From assembly GCA_016703425.1 (NCBI GenBank), contig JADJCA010000013.1:124001-188000 (forward strand): 64,000 bases of DNA, given 5' to 3'. The translations under genes and the position numbers were made by a program. The stretch comes from Myxococcales bacterium (GTDB lineage: Bacteria > Myxococcota_A > Polyangia > Polyangiales > Polyangiaceae). The notes beneath the pieces were generated by a model. The model was not told the origin of the DNA. It saw only the letters and a program-made list of their open reading frames with translations, and ran no database searches. Positions 46,103 to 55,566 of this stretch are shown piece by piece (positions within the stretch are counted from its first letter, which is position 1; each line of letters opens with the position of its first letter).

Positions 46103-48429
46103 CAGAAGGCCCCCTTCAAGGCCGCCATCTCCACGATCTGGAGCCGGTCGACGAGCGCGCCAACTTTGACCTTCTCGTCGGGCGCTTGGAGAGCGCCCAG
46201 CGCGCGAACAAAATAGGGCGGCACGTTCCGGAAGAGGAGCCGCACAGACAAGGTCCCCGTCCCCTTCGCGACGCCGCGTGGGAGCGCGACGGCGTAGCCA
46301 AAGGTTCGCTTCTCGAGCGGGCGCAGCGGAACGACGGCCTCTTTGGTCGCAGGCCGTTTGCGGGCGATGGCGCCACCCTCGGGATGCTGCAACACCGTCT
46401 CGTGGGCATCGCGACCGCCCACGACGACGAACTCACCGCGGTCATCCTTCGACGGCGCGCCCTTGGCGTCGGGCAAGACAGCGATGCGATCGATGAGCTT
46501 GAGCTGCACGTTGACGAGCTGCGGGTCGGCGGCGTCGCACCCCACAACGTGCTTCTTGAGGTCGTCGTCGAGGGTGCTCGCGTCGCAGAGATCGCTCGAT
46601 GGCTTTGCCACCTTGCCCGATGAGAAGAGGACCTCTCCCGCGGGGCCGGTGGCCACGACCTCGAGCCACATCTGCCGTGCGAAGGCGAAGCCCGTCGGAA
46701 GGTTGTGGCCCGTCTGGTTCGTGAGGGCGATCTGGAACTTCAGCTTGCCCGCCTCGACGGTCGGTGGCGCTTCAAAGGCCACGGACGCAGCTCCGCGAAG
46801 GAGGGCCGCCCGCTTGGGTGCCTGGGGATCGCGCTCTTGGACCGTATCGAGCGGATAGTCCACGCCGACGAACGAGTGATCGTGGACGACGCGCGGCGGC
46901 GCGTCCTTGTCTTGCTCGAAGGGAACGAGAGCCGTGTCCGCGGCCCGCGTGAGCCCCGGGACAACGGGCATGTGGCACGTGGGACAGCTCGCGCCGCCGC
47001 CGGCCGCTTGATACTCGCGGAACTCGTCGTAGGTCGTCTGAAGCACGAGGTCGACCCCCTTGACGATCTTGCCGTCAGCGTCGCGATCCAAGTGGACGTT
47101 GTGGCACGACGCGCAGATCTGCTCCGGCTTCTGGAACATCGGCGACGCCTCGCTCCGATGGTTCGCGTTGCCGACGGGCGCCGTGAGGGGACCGTAATAC
47201 TTTCGCCCGGGCTCCAGCTTCGCGAGAAGCTGCGACCGAAAACCTCCGCCGCCAGGCACCGACGGTTCGGCGTGGGCGTGGCACGCCACGCATGAGATGC
47301 CCTCGTTCATGGCCGCGCCGCCGGGCAGCGGCAGCGTAGTCTCCGTGGTCGCCATGGCCCCCGTTGGCGCGTGGCAATGAATGCAGACGCGCTTCGGATC
47401 GGGGTAGGCCGCTCCCTTCAGACTGATGGCCACGTCGAGGTTGTTCTGCGCGATCGTGAGCGGGCTCCGGAGCGCATGGGCGTGCATCGAGTCGGCCCAC
47501 TGAGCGTAGATCGCCCCGTGGCACCCTTTGCACGACTCCGAGGGCGCGAAGGCGGCAAAGGGACCGTCCTTCGTCGTCTCGGGCGAGAGGGTCTTGGGCA
47601 AGACATCGAACGCGCCCAAGACGTGAACCACCAGGAGCCCGCCGAAAAAGAGCGTGAGGGGCACGTGAAGGACCCGCAAGCCCTGAAGGCGCTTGGTGTA
47701 CTTGTCTTGGAGCTTCACGCGGCGAAGGGCGCGGTGACGGCTCAAGGCGATGCGCGCCATCTCGCCAAACGCGCCTTGCTCGGCGGTCGGCACACGGGCG
47801 GCGATGGCGGCGAGCTCGGCTCCCTCCCGAGCGGCCGCGAGCAACAGGGCCTTCGCCTCGTGCAGCTCGCGCGACTTGCCGGCCGCGAGCTTCTCGATCT
47901 CCGTCTCCTGCTCGGCGGCGCGACGCGCGCTGCCGGCCTTGGAGTAGTTGACGACCTGAGGGCCTGCCACCGGCGGCACCCACGCGTAGACGAGACGCCA
48001 CACGACGCCCGTCATGACGACCGCGAGGAGGAGGAACCAAAGGACCTTGCCGCTCGAGAACTCGAAGCTCACGATGCCCGGGCCCGCGTGCAAGGTCGCG
48101 AGCACGAAGGCCACGAGCCCGCCATACACGTGGACCCAGAGCCAGGTCATCATCGTGGCCTGCGAGCCGACGGGCCGACGACGCTTGCGGACCGAGTACC
48201 AGCCGGTCACGAGCATCGACAAGACGCTCACGACGCCGAGGGCAATGCCCGGCGCCGTGTACCCGCGAAGGATCGCGGCAAACCAGTGGGCGTCGACATT
48301 GGCCAGCGCACCGGCCGACGAGGCCAGGGCCCAGCCCCCGAAGATCCCGCACGAGATGATGGAAAGGAGCAGCCACGGCCCCTGCCGCTCGGCGAGCTTC
48401 GTGGTGCGAAGAAGCTCCGCCTTCTTCAT
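46102..48429 (-). CDS. membrane protein with five haem-c sites
   Basis: The 775-aa protein begins at ATG 48429 after GGAAGG. The N-terminus has four or five transmembrane helices (SIISCGIFGGWALASSAG, LGVVSVLSMLVTGWY, VYGGLVAFVLATLHAG, FLLLAVVMTGVVWRLVYAWV) with His residues in a cytochrome b-like arrangement, a charged loop, and one more helix (LTLFFGGLLVVHVLGAF). The periplasmic part has five CxxCH motifs: CKGCH, CIHCH, CVACH, CASCH and CPTCH, as in cytochrome c554-like proteins. A beta-rich end follows. It should move electrons across or at the inner membrane. ATGA overlap couples it to the ferredoxin gene. Confidence 0.87.
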   Translation of the reverse strand: MKKAELLRTTKLAERQGPWLLLSIISCGIFGGWALASSAGALANVDAHWFAAILRGYTAPGIALGVVSVLSMLVTGWYSVRKRRRPVGSQATMMTWLWVHVYGGLVAFVLATLHAGPGIVSFEFSSGKVLWFLLLAVVMTGVVWRLVYAWVPPVAGPQVVNYSKAGSARRAAEQETEIEKLAAGKSRELHEAKALLLAAAREGAELAAIAARVPTAEQGAFGEMARIALSRHRALRRVKLQDKYTKRLQGLRVLHVPLTLFFGGLLVVHVLGAFDVLPKTLSPETTKDGPFAAFAPSESCKGCHGAIYAQWADSMHAHALRSPLTIAQNNLDVAISLKGAAYPDPKRVCIHCHAPTGAMATTETTLPLPGGAAMNEGISCVACHAHAEPSVPGGGGFRSQLLAKLEPGRKYYGPLTAPVGNANHRSEASPMFQKPEQICASCHNVHLDRDADGKIVKGVDLVLQTTYDEFREYQAAGGGASCPTCHMPVVPGLTRAADTALVPFEQDKDAPPRVVHDHSFVGVDYPLDTVQERDPQAPKRAALLRGAASVAFEAPPTVEAGKLKFQIALTNQTGHNLPTGFAFARQMWLEVVATGPAGEVLFSSGKVAKPSSDLCDASTLDDDLKKHVVGCDAADPQLVNVQLKLIDRIAVLPDAKGAPSKDDRGEFVVVGGRDAHETVLQHPEGGAIARKRPATKEAVVPLRPLEKRTFGYAVALPRGVAKGTGTLSVRLLFRNVPPYFVRALGALQAPDEKVKVGALVDRLQIVEMAALKGAF

Positions 48430-50222
48430 CGACCTTCCTTCTTCATGGCGAGGCCGAGCTGCGCGGCGTCGGCCGGCAAGATCGAGCGCGGGTCGATGCG
48501 GAAGGCGGCGCCCACGGGGCAGGCGCTCACGCACGCGTAGTCGTCATAGCCGGCGCACAGATCACACTTCACGGCCTTGCGGGGACGTTCGGGTTGAGCG
48601 ACTCGAGGGCTCGCTCCCGCTCGCGGCCGCCGCGCAAGAAGTCCATCAGCTTCACCGTGAAGGTAAGCTTCGGCGGCTCGACGGGGTGCATGTTGATGTT
48701 GCCGTAGGGGCATCGCTCGGCGCACGCACCGCAGCCGATGCAGTTGTCCTCCACGATGGTGATCTCGCCGCTCGGCAAGCGAACGATGCCGTTGACGCTG
48801 CACAGGAGGCACACCGGGTCTTTCGCAGTGGCGGCACGCCGTGGGGAAGAGGAAGTGGTCCACCTGAAGGCCGCGCAGCTGGAGGCGGCCATACTTGTGC
48901 CGGCGCGCACACGCGTCGACGCAGTTCTGACAGTTCACGCAGACGTTCGTGTCCACGACGAGGACCTCGCTGCCGGTGGCGAGCCCCTTCTCCACGAGGA
49001 CGTCCATCGACATGACGGCCCGCGTCGCGTCTTTGGGCCCGAGCGCCGGGGATGGGGGCGAGAAGAGCGCGCTCCGAGCGACGCGCTCGACCTCGAGCCC
49101 CTGCCCCGCCTCAAGCGCCGCGCGAGCGTTGGGGTAGCGGCTCATGACGGCGAAGAAGTGGCTCCCGGGAATGACGACGACCTCCGCGCGCGTCGTAGCG
49201 AGGACCGTATACGCGTGCCCCCGCTCACCGTGGAGCAACGGGAGGAGGCCGAAGAGGTCGCCCTCGCGGAAGTAGACGAGCACGGCCTCGCGCTCCGCAT
49301 CGACGCGGCGACTCACCTTGAGAAAGCCGGTACGCACGAGGTAAACGTCGCCCGGTGGTGCGTCCTCCTTGAGGACGACCTCGCCGGCGCGGAGCATCCG
49401 AAGCTGCGCTCGCGAGAAGATCTCCTCGACCGCTTGCTCAGGGAAGCCGCCCAAGACGTCGGGGCGGCGAGCGTAGGTGAAGAGCGCGCGGCGACGGTAC
49501 AGCTCGTCCATCGTCGTCTTGAACGACGGCGACGTGTCCATCAGCCGTTGGAGCGCGGTCTTGGGAATCTCCAGCACCACCGACAGCTCACGGGCCACGA
49601 CCGCGTAGGGCTCCGGCTGATCGGCGATGACGGCGAGCTCGCCGAAGAACGAACCGGGGCCGAGATCCAGGACGTGAACGCGAACGCCGCCGTGCCCCTC
49701 GGCCCATTGCTCGAGGCCGCCCGACAGGATGACGCACATCCGATCAAAGAACTCGCCCTCGCGGACGAGGAGCTCGCCGGCGGCGAGCTGGCGCAACGTG
49801 ACCTTCTGCAAGAGAGCGCGGACGTCGGTGGCTGGAACACCAGCGAACAGCGCCACGTGGGCCATTCTCGCCGTGAGATCATCGAGGGCCCACGGCGATG
49901 GCGACACCTGCTGGCCCACCTGCAGGAGCAGCGTGTAGTTGGGGACCGTGTCCTCGACCTTCATCTTGTTGAACAGCACCATGTCGGCGCGGCTCAGATC
50001 GGCGGGGCACGCCGGTACGCACTGCCGGCACTGGGTGCACGCGGTGACGAAGTCGACGACCGCCGGATTGGTCACGACGGTTTGCTCAACGGCGTGATTG
50101 AGCTCGGCGATGGTGACGAGCGACGCCTGAGGCAACGGGCACGCGATCAGGCAGTCGTTGCAGCCGATGCACGCCATCACATCGCGCGTCGCGCTCTGCG
50201 CAACGGTGTTCCGGGCGTCCAT
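48426..50222 (-). CDS. polyferredoxin fused to two cyclic-nucleotide-binding domains (two small frameshifts)
   Basis: As read, 598 aa. The order is: two 4Fe-4S sites (CIGCNDCLIACP and CTQCRQCVPACP), two CRP-type sensor domains (AGELLVREGEFFDRMCVILSG, FFGELAVIADQ; then VVLKEDAPPGDVYLVRTGFL, DLFGLLPLLHGERG), then a second ferredoxin block. Near 48820 the frame is lost after TACRHC and found again near 48570. Between them the neighbouring frame carries DPVCLLCSVNGI, IVEDNCIGCGACAERCPYGN and HPVEPPKLTFTV. The rejoined end is VKCDLC and YACVSACPVGAAF. One extra base and one missing C (four instead of five) explain both. No HTH is present, so it is not a transcription factor. The start overlaps the upstream stop (TGATG). 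Confidence 0.85.
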   Translation of the reverse strand: MDARNTVAQSATRDVMACIGCNDCLIACPLPQASLVTIAELNHAVEQTVVTNPAVVDFVTACTQCRQCVPACPADLSRADMVLFNKMKVEDTVPNYTLLLQVGQQVSPSPWALDDLTARMAHVALFAGVPATDVRALLQKVTLRQLAAGELLVREGEFFDRMCVILSGGLEQWAEGHGGVRVHVLDLGPGSFFGELAVIADQPEPYAVVARELSVVLEIPKTALQRLMDTSPSFKTTMDELYRRRALFTYARRPDVLGGFPEQAVEEIFSRAQLRMLRAGEVVLKEDAPPGDVYLVRTGFLKVSRRVDAEREAVLVYFREGDLFGLLPLLHGERGHAYTVLATTRAEVVVIPGSHFFAVMSRYPNARAALEAGQGLEVERVARSALFSPPSPALGPKDATRAVMSMDVLVEKGLATGSEVLVVDTNVCVNCQNCVDACARRHKYGRLQLRGLQVDHFLFPTACRHCERPGVPPVQRQRHRSLAERRDHHRGGQLHRLRCVRRAMPLRQHQHAPRRAAEAYLHGEADGLLARRPRAGASPRVAQPERPRKAVKCDLCAGYDDYACVSACPVGAAFRIDPRSILPADAAQLGLAMKKEGR

Positions 50223-52342
50223 CAGGCCCCCCCTGCGCCAGGCGACACCATCGACATCTCTTCCCAGGCGCGAAGTCGCGTGGGCCGCGCGGTGAAGACG
50301 AGCGCCACCTGCCCGATGGTGATCGCGTCGCCCTCTTTCAAGGTCGCCCAATGGCCTGGCATCAGCCGCTGGCCACCGCAGCTTGTGCCATAGACGCTCT
50401 GCGCGTCGGCGAGGTGAAATGCGCCGCCTTGCTCCCGCAGCTCGGCGTGAACCGGCGACACCGATGGATCATCGAGGCGGACGGCGCACGACGGATCGCG
50501 CCCGATGCGGACGACGGGCGCCGTGAGCGCGAAGGCGAGGCCGAGCGCATTGCCCGAGCGGACCTCGAGGTGCGGCCGCGCATCGGCCGGTCCGCCAGTC
50601 GGCGCATGGGCGTCGGCGCGCGTGGATTGACCGTCGATGCTGACGAGGAGCTCGACGCCGCCGACGCGCACGCGGTCGCCGCCCGACAGGCGCAGCGGCA
50701 CCGTCACCGGCGCGCCGTTGACCCATGTCCCGTTGGAAGAGCCGAGGTCGCGCACGTACACGCCGCCGTCGTGACGCGCAACCTGCGCGTGCGTCGCCGA
50801 CACCATGCCATCGGCCAAGACAACCTGCGCGGCGCTCGGATCGCGGCCGATCACGGCGCTCGGACCTCGCAGCGGAAACTGCGTCGCGCCCGCCAACAGA
50901 ATCACGCCGGCGAGATCGGGTGGCGCGCCCATCGCCGCCACCGCCATGGTCGCCGCCTTCTTCGGTGGCGGCGGAGCGCCACGGCTGTCGGGCATGATGG
51001 CCACGAACTGTGTTCCCTTGACCTTCGCCCCGGCCGCCACGTTGGCCCCCGCCAGCGAAACCGGCGGCTTCTCGATGAGCCGGTTCTGGCGAAGGTACCC
51101 CGCGAGATCGAAGGTCGGGTCGAGCAATTCCTTCTGAATGGCTCGAACGTCGGCGCCCTGATCGATGAGCGTCTTGAAGGCGCGCCCCCGCTGGCGCACG
51201 CGCTCTTCGCGCTCGCCGAAGAGGAGCGCCCCGACGAGGCGCCCGCCGCGGAAGACGAGCTTGCGGTACGAGATACGACCAGTCCGCTGCGGAAAGTCGA
51301 CCACGTCTTCGGTGCCCGCCGCGCCGCCAGCCGATTCACCGACGGCGGCGCAATCGAGATCGTAGAGGCGCGTCGCCATGTAGTGGGCCCCGGGCGTGTA
51401 CGCCTCCTCGCCGCCGCCGACCATGTTGCGCGCCGCTACCCGCCCCTGCACGCGCGCCGGCTCCCAGAGTTGCAGGACCTTTCCGCCGGGCGCGGCCACA
51501 TCGCCCGCGGCGAAAAGGCCCGGGGCCCCCGCGCGGAGCCGGTCGTCGGTGACGACGGCACGCTGTGGCGACAGCGTCACGCCTGAGTTCTGCAAGAACT
51601 CCGTGTTGCACGCGACGCCGATGGCGGCCGCCACGAGCTGCGCCGGCACCATCACGCCGGAGGTCAAGCGGACGGCGCCGACGCGCCCCGACGGCCCCGG
51701 CACGGCGGCCGCGATCGTCTCTCCCATGCGGACGTCGACGCCGCGTTGCCGAAGCCGCGCGAGCAGGAGATCGGACGCCACGGCGTCGAGGACGCCGGGC
51801 AGAAAGCGAGTCTCACGGACCACCATGGTGACCTTCGCGGACCGCGTGGCCATGCCGTGGGCCCACTCGAGGGCCAAAGGGCCACCGCCAAGGACAACGG
51901 CCTGCGAGAGCCCGACGCGACAAAGGTCGACGACGACCCGTGCATCCTGCAAGGTTCTCATGGTCATCACGCCCGGGAGCGCTGCGCCCTCGAACGATGG
52001 CGCGTTGGCGCGAGCGCCCGATGCCACGAGGAGCGCGTCGTAGGCGAGCGGCTGTCCGCCCTGGCTGAGCCAGACCTGGGCGCGCGCTGCGTCAACGGCG
52101 AGGACGCGGGTCAGGACCCGGTGAACGTGGTGCTCCGCGTAGAAGCTAGGCGGCACCGCGAAGATTTGCTCTTCGCGCAGCTCACCGAGGAGGTAGTTGG
52201 TGAGCGCCGCACGGAAGTAGGCCGGCTGCGGATCGTCGGAGAGGATCGTGATGTACGCCTGCCCGTCGAGCTCACGCAGCCGCTGCGCCGCGGCGGTACC
52301 GGCAGCGCCGTCTCCGATGATGAGGTAACGTTTGCGGGACAT
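50222..52342 (-). CDS. FAD/NAD-dependent oxidoreductase fused to two FHA domains
   Basis: About 706 aa. The N-terminus is a pyridine-nucleotide-disulfide type oxidoreductase: FAD motif YLIIGDGAAGTAAAQRL, NAD motif AVVLGGGPLALEWAHGM and second FAD motif GLFAAGDVAAPGG, with an NirB/rubredoxin-reductase-like arrangement. The C-terminus carries two FHA domains: VIGRDPSAAQVVLADGMVSA with DLGSSNGTWVNG (all canonical residues), and RIGRDPSCAVRLDDPSVSPV where the SSNGT site reads SVYGT. FHA domains bind phosphothreonine, so a kinase-controlled partner is likely. ATG 52342 is chosen; sequence upstream overlaps the divergent thioredoxin-like gene. It heads the redox operon. Confidence 0.87.
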   Translation of the reverse strand: MSRKRYLIIGDGAAGTAAAQRLRELDGQAYITILSDDPQPAYFRAALTNYLLGELREEQIFAVPPSFYAEHHVHRVLTRVLAVDAARAQVWLSQGGQPLAYDALLVASGARANAPSFEGAALPGVMTMRTLQDARVVVDLCRVGLSQAVVLGGGPLALEWAHGMATRSAKVTMVVRETRFLPGVLDAVASDLLLARLRQRGVDVRMGETIAAAVPGPSGRVGAVRLTSGVMVPAQLVAAAIGVACNTEFLQNSGVTLSPQRAVVTDDRLRAGAPGLFAAGDVAAPGGKVLQLWEPARVQGRVAARNMVGGGEEAYTPGAHYMATRLYDLDCAAVGESAGGAAGTEDVVDFPQRTGRISYRKLVFRGGRLVGALLFGEREERVRQRGRAFKTLIDQGADVRAIQKELLDPTFDLAGYLRQNRLIEKPPVSLAGANVAAGAKVKGTQFVAIMPDSRGAPPPPKKAATMAVAAMGAPPDLAGVILLAGATQFPLRGPSAVIGRDPSAAQVVLADGMVSATHAQVARHDGGVYVRDLGSSNGTWVNGAPVTVPLRLSGGDRVRVGGVELLVSIDGQSTRADAHAPTGGPADARPHLEVRSGNALGLAFALTAPVVRIGRDPSCAVRLDDPSVSPVHAELREQGGAFHLADAQSVYGTSCGGQRLMPGHWATLKEGDAITIGQVALVFTARPTRLRAWEEMSMVSPGAGGA

Positions 52343-52949
52343 GGTCGGCGTGGAGAGCGAGCAAAGGCCGGGCGAGTATAGCTGCAAGTCGAAGGCTTCC
52401 TGGGGCCGATCCAGCCTTCCTTCCGCCGGGCGAGCGTTCACCTTCCTAGCGGTCGCCCTCCTGTCGCTGGCGGGCTGCACCGAGAACCGACTGAAGGAGC
52501 CCGACGGCAAGAGCCCCGAACCGCGCCGCCCCACGCTGGGAGCGACGCGCACCAATGACGTGACGCCTCGAATCCGCTTTGTTCCTGCGGCCGCCGGCGA
52601 CGTCGTCGGCGTCGTGAACGCGGAGCGCGCGAAGGCGATGGCGGGGCAGCGGGCGCTCCTCGTCTATGTCGGCGCCGGCTGGTGCGAACCGTGTCAGCAG
52701 TTCCACCGCGCCGCCGTCCGCGGCGATCTGGACGGCGACCTGCCAGCGCTCACGCTGCTCGAGTTCGACGCCGATCGCGACGGCGAGCGGCTGCGTGCGG
52801 CAGGCTACGCGTCGACCTACATCCCGCTGTTCGCGCTGCCCGGCGATGGCGGTCGCGCCAGCGGGAAATTCATCGAGGGCGGGATCAAGGGAGACGCGGC
52901 AGCCAAGGAGATCGTGCCGCGACTCCTGAAGCTGCTCGCGTCCGGCTGA
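52341..52949 (+). CDS. thioredoxin-fold lipoprotein
   Basis: About 202 aa from ATG 52341 (GTG 52350 is also possible). A signal sequence (FTFLAVALLSLAGCTEN) has the lipobox LAGC. The mature part contains the redox-active CxxC in YVGAGWCEPCQQFHRAA and a cis-Pro candidate in STYIPLFALPG. It should be a periplasmic thiol-disulfide protein, perhaps for haem-protein maturation, since it is divergent from the haem operon. The two divergent genes start on overlapping bases, so the promoter of each lies inside the other gene. Confidence 0.82.
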   Translation: MVGVESEQRPGEYSCKSKASWGRSSLPSAGRAFTFLAVALLSLAGCTENRLKEPDGKSPEPRRPTLGATRTNDVTPRIRFVPAAAGDVVGVVNAERAKAMAGQRALLVYVGAGWCEPCQQFHRAAVRGDLDGDLPALTLLEFDADRDGERLRAAGYASTYIPLFALPGDGGRASGKFIEGGIKGDAAAKEIVPRLLKLLASG

Positions 52950-52964
52950 GCCGCACCACGCGTT

Positions 52965-55451
52965 CTAGCGTCGACGGCGGCGCGCGAGGAAGACCGCCGC
53001 CGCGATGCCCGCGAAGGTGACGCCAAGGCTCTCGCCCAGCGACACGCGCCGCCCGACAAGGCGACAGCCGCACCCGCTATCTTCCTCGCCGGCGGCAGCT
53101 CCGGCTCCGGCCCCCGCTTGGTCGTTGGGACCTTGCCCCGGCACGCCGTTGGCGGGGGGGATGTTTCCGCCAGGAGGGCCGATGGGCGCCGCGCCAGGTG
53201 GCGCAACCTTGTCCTCGCTCACGGCGCACGGGTTTCCCGCCGCGCCAATGGTGAACATCAGCGGGCGACCGACGAAAGCTCCTGCGCCGGCGCCTGGCGT
53301 CACCGTGATGCGGCAACCGGCACCTTCGACGACCGCGGTCACCGCAGAGGTTCCGTCGGCAGCCTCGGGGGCGTCGAATACCACGTGCCTCGCGCCACCA
53401 GGGACGACGTACGAAAGCGACGCGCCCGCGGCGCCGTCTTTCGCGCTCGACCCCACCACCACGGTGCGCAACGCGCCACGCGTGACGACGGCGCCAAGCA
53501 CCGCGGGATTCTTCGCCGCGTCGATGAGCGGATCGTTGACCGATAGCGTCTGCGGCGCCGCCTCGCCCTTGCCCGTGCCGCTGAGGACGTGGACAGCGCG
53601 GGCGTCGGGACCGGGAACGCGAAGGTTGTACTCGCCGGCCGTAAAGCGCGCGTTCTCGCAGGCGCCACGCGTCGCGCTGCTGAAGCAATCACCCTCCGGT
53701 GACATGCGCTCGGTCGCCGTTTGGCCGCCCACCTCAACGCCGTGGATGCGCAAGGTCGAAGCGCCGACATCGGTGGTCGCGACCCCCGCCGCCAGCGTCA
53801 ACTTCTTCGACGCGTGGAAGCGCACGCGGAGGCCGCGGGCCGGCGCGTCGGTTCGCGCGCGATCGATGAGGACGACATCGCCTTCGGGAAGATAGGCGAA
53901 CTCGCGATGCGCGTAGGGAACGTCGCTGGCGGCGCCCTTCGTCCCCAGGAACGCCTTCGACAGCTCCGACCGCGCCGCGACGATGCCCGATTCGCCGGCG
54001 CGCGCCCAGGGCAACTCCGCCTTGTTGGGCCACACCGCCTGGCTAGGCTTGTATTCTGCACCGACCGATTCACTCTCGACGGTGAGCGCGTTGCTCGGCA
54101 ACGTGGAGAACGCCCCGTAGGGCGTCGCGTCCACGATGAGCGCATCGGCACCGCGGTAGAAGTTGAAGCTCGAAGCGTCGGCGTGCTCGTGATCCGGCAC
54201 TTGGTGCGGTGACGAGACGAACGCTGCCCAAGACGCCGCCGCGTCCCAACCGCTCCGCATGTAGAGGCGCCGCGCGCCCTCCGCCACGTACCACTTCGAG
54301 GCCGTGGGGCTGCCGAGATCGGCGGCGGTCACGGTTCGCGCCTCGGCTAGCGCGTCGATGAAGGCGATCTGCTCGTCGCCCTTGGTGATGTTCTTGCGGG
54401 CGAAGAGCGCCCAGCCGGCGGCTTCATCGCTGCTGGGGCCGACGAGCGTGGCCAGGGGCACGCGCATGTGAGGCGCGGCGTTGAAGGCCGCGTCGTCGAA
54501 GTCGCCGCCCACGTAGAGCTGCGCGCGGTTGGGCGTGAGCGCATGGTAGAAGCGCAAGGCCAGCTCGTTCGACCATGTGGCCACGGCGGGGAACGTGGCG
54601 CCTTGTTCCGCGAGGGCGCGCGCGCTCAGCGAATACGAGAGCACGCTGAGGGGACCGTATTGCCAACCCTCGGACCAGTCGCCACCGCGTAAGACGCCGC
54701 CCTTGGCGAGCCCCTTGCCGACGATCTGCCCCGTGAAGAGGTTGTCCACGACGTCGGTGAAATAGGTGGCACCGGCCGGGTCGTCGCCGGACATGGCGAT
54801 GGCGATGACGGTCTTCGCGAAGACGTAGCCCGCGTGATAGTTAGCCCCTGGCTCGTCGGGAAGGTAACCGCCGTTGGGCGGCGGCTGTTTGCTGCCATAT
54901 TAATTTATCCACGCCTTGAAGCGCCCGATGGCCTTCGCCTTTAGCGGAGCGTCGAACTCGGGCGTGCCGTAGAGCCAGTCGTACGCTAACCCCGCGTAGG
55001 GACCGAAGAGGCGAATGTAGTAGCCCGTGTCCTTTCGAACGACCTCGTTGCCGCCGGCGCCGTCCCCCACCGTAGTGAGGTCATCGAGGAGCGCGTTGAA
55101 GAGCTTGAAGGCAGGCGCCTGGTACTTCGCGTCCTGCGTCACCTGCCACGCAAACGCACAAGCCGTCGCGCCCACGCCCCACTGGAAGTCGAAGGACGGT
55201 TGGCTGTTCCACTTGGTGGGGTTCGCGATGACGTCATCGCATTTCTTGATGACACGCGATGTCTGCGACGTCGGGTCTGTCTTCTTCGCCTTGAGCGCGG
55301 CCAAAACGGTCGGCGTGAGGAAGATGCGCGGGTGCGCCCCAGCGGGCGCAGGCGGTGCCGCGATCGCAGTCGTTGACTGGGCCGACGCGGCGAGGAAGAC
55401 GCCAAACGCGGAGAGGGCACCGGTAAGCCTGCGGGCGGAAAAAGTTCGCAT
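52965..55451 (-). pseudogene. heparinase II/III-like exported protein, broken by an in-frame TAA
   Basis: A single frame with a signal peptide (LSAFGVFLAASAQSTTAIAA) and a heparinase/alginate-lyase-like alpha-helical domain (AHPRIFLTPTVLAALKAKK, AGLAYDWLYGTPEFDAPL) runs to AWIN, then TAA at 54900-54902, then continues without a break (YGSKQPPPNGGYLPDEP and NYHAGYVFAKTVIAIAMSG). A beta-rich part with DHEHADASSFNFYRGADALIVD, as in heparinase-like lyases, and a MYXO-CTERM tail (SGCGCRLVGRRVS, hydrophobic, ARRRRR) follow. The stop is in an AT-rich 15-mer (ATAAATTAATATGGC) that stands out in this GC-rich gene. The halves are 54900-55451 and 52965-54899; the next in-frame ATG is 54794. Mutation or sequence error is likely. 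Confidence 0.78.
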
Positions 55452-55566
55452 GGATCCCGGACCCTAGCAAAGCGCGCCTCCGGCGCCACCTCCCGTTCGG
55501 TGACCCCTGCACGAATGGCAACGTGGCTGAAATGTTTGAGTGAAACTATGCCAACTCAGCCGCCGC

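Noticed and set aside
48738..50393. Plus-strand open frame of 551 codons opposite the ferredoxin gene
   Set aside because: The minus strand has iron-sulfur and sensor motifs; the plus-strand product has none.
54900..54902. Stop-codon recoding (selenocysteine or pyrrolysine)
   Set aside because: The codon is TAA, which is not used by either system, and no special downstream structure was seen.
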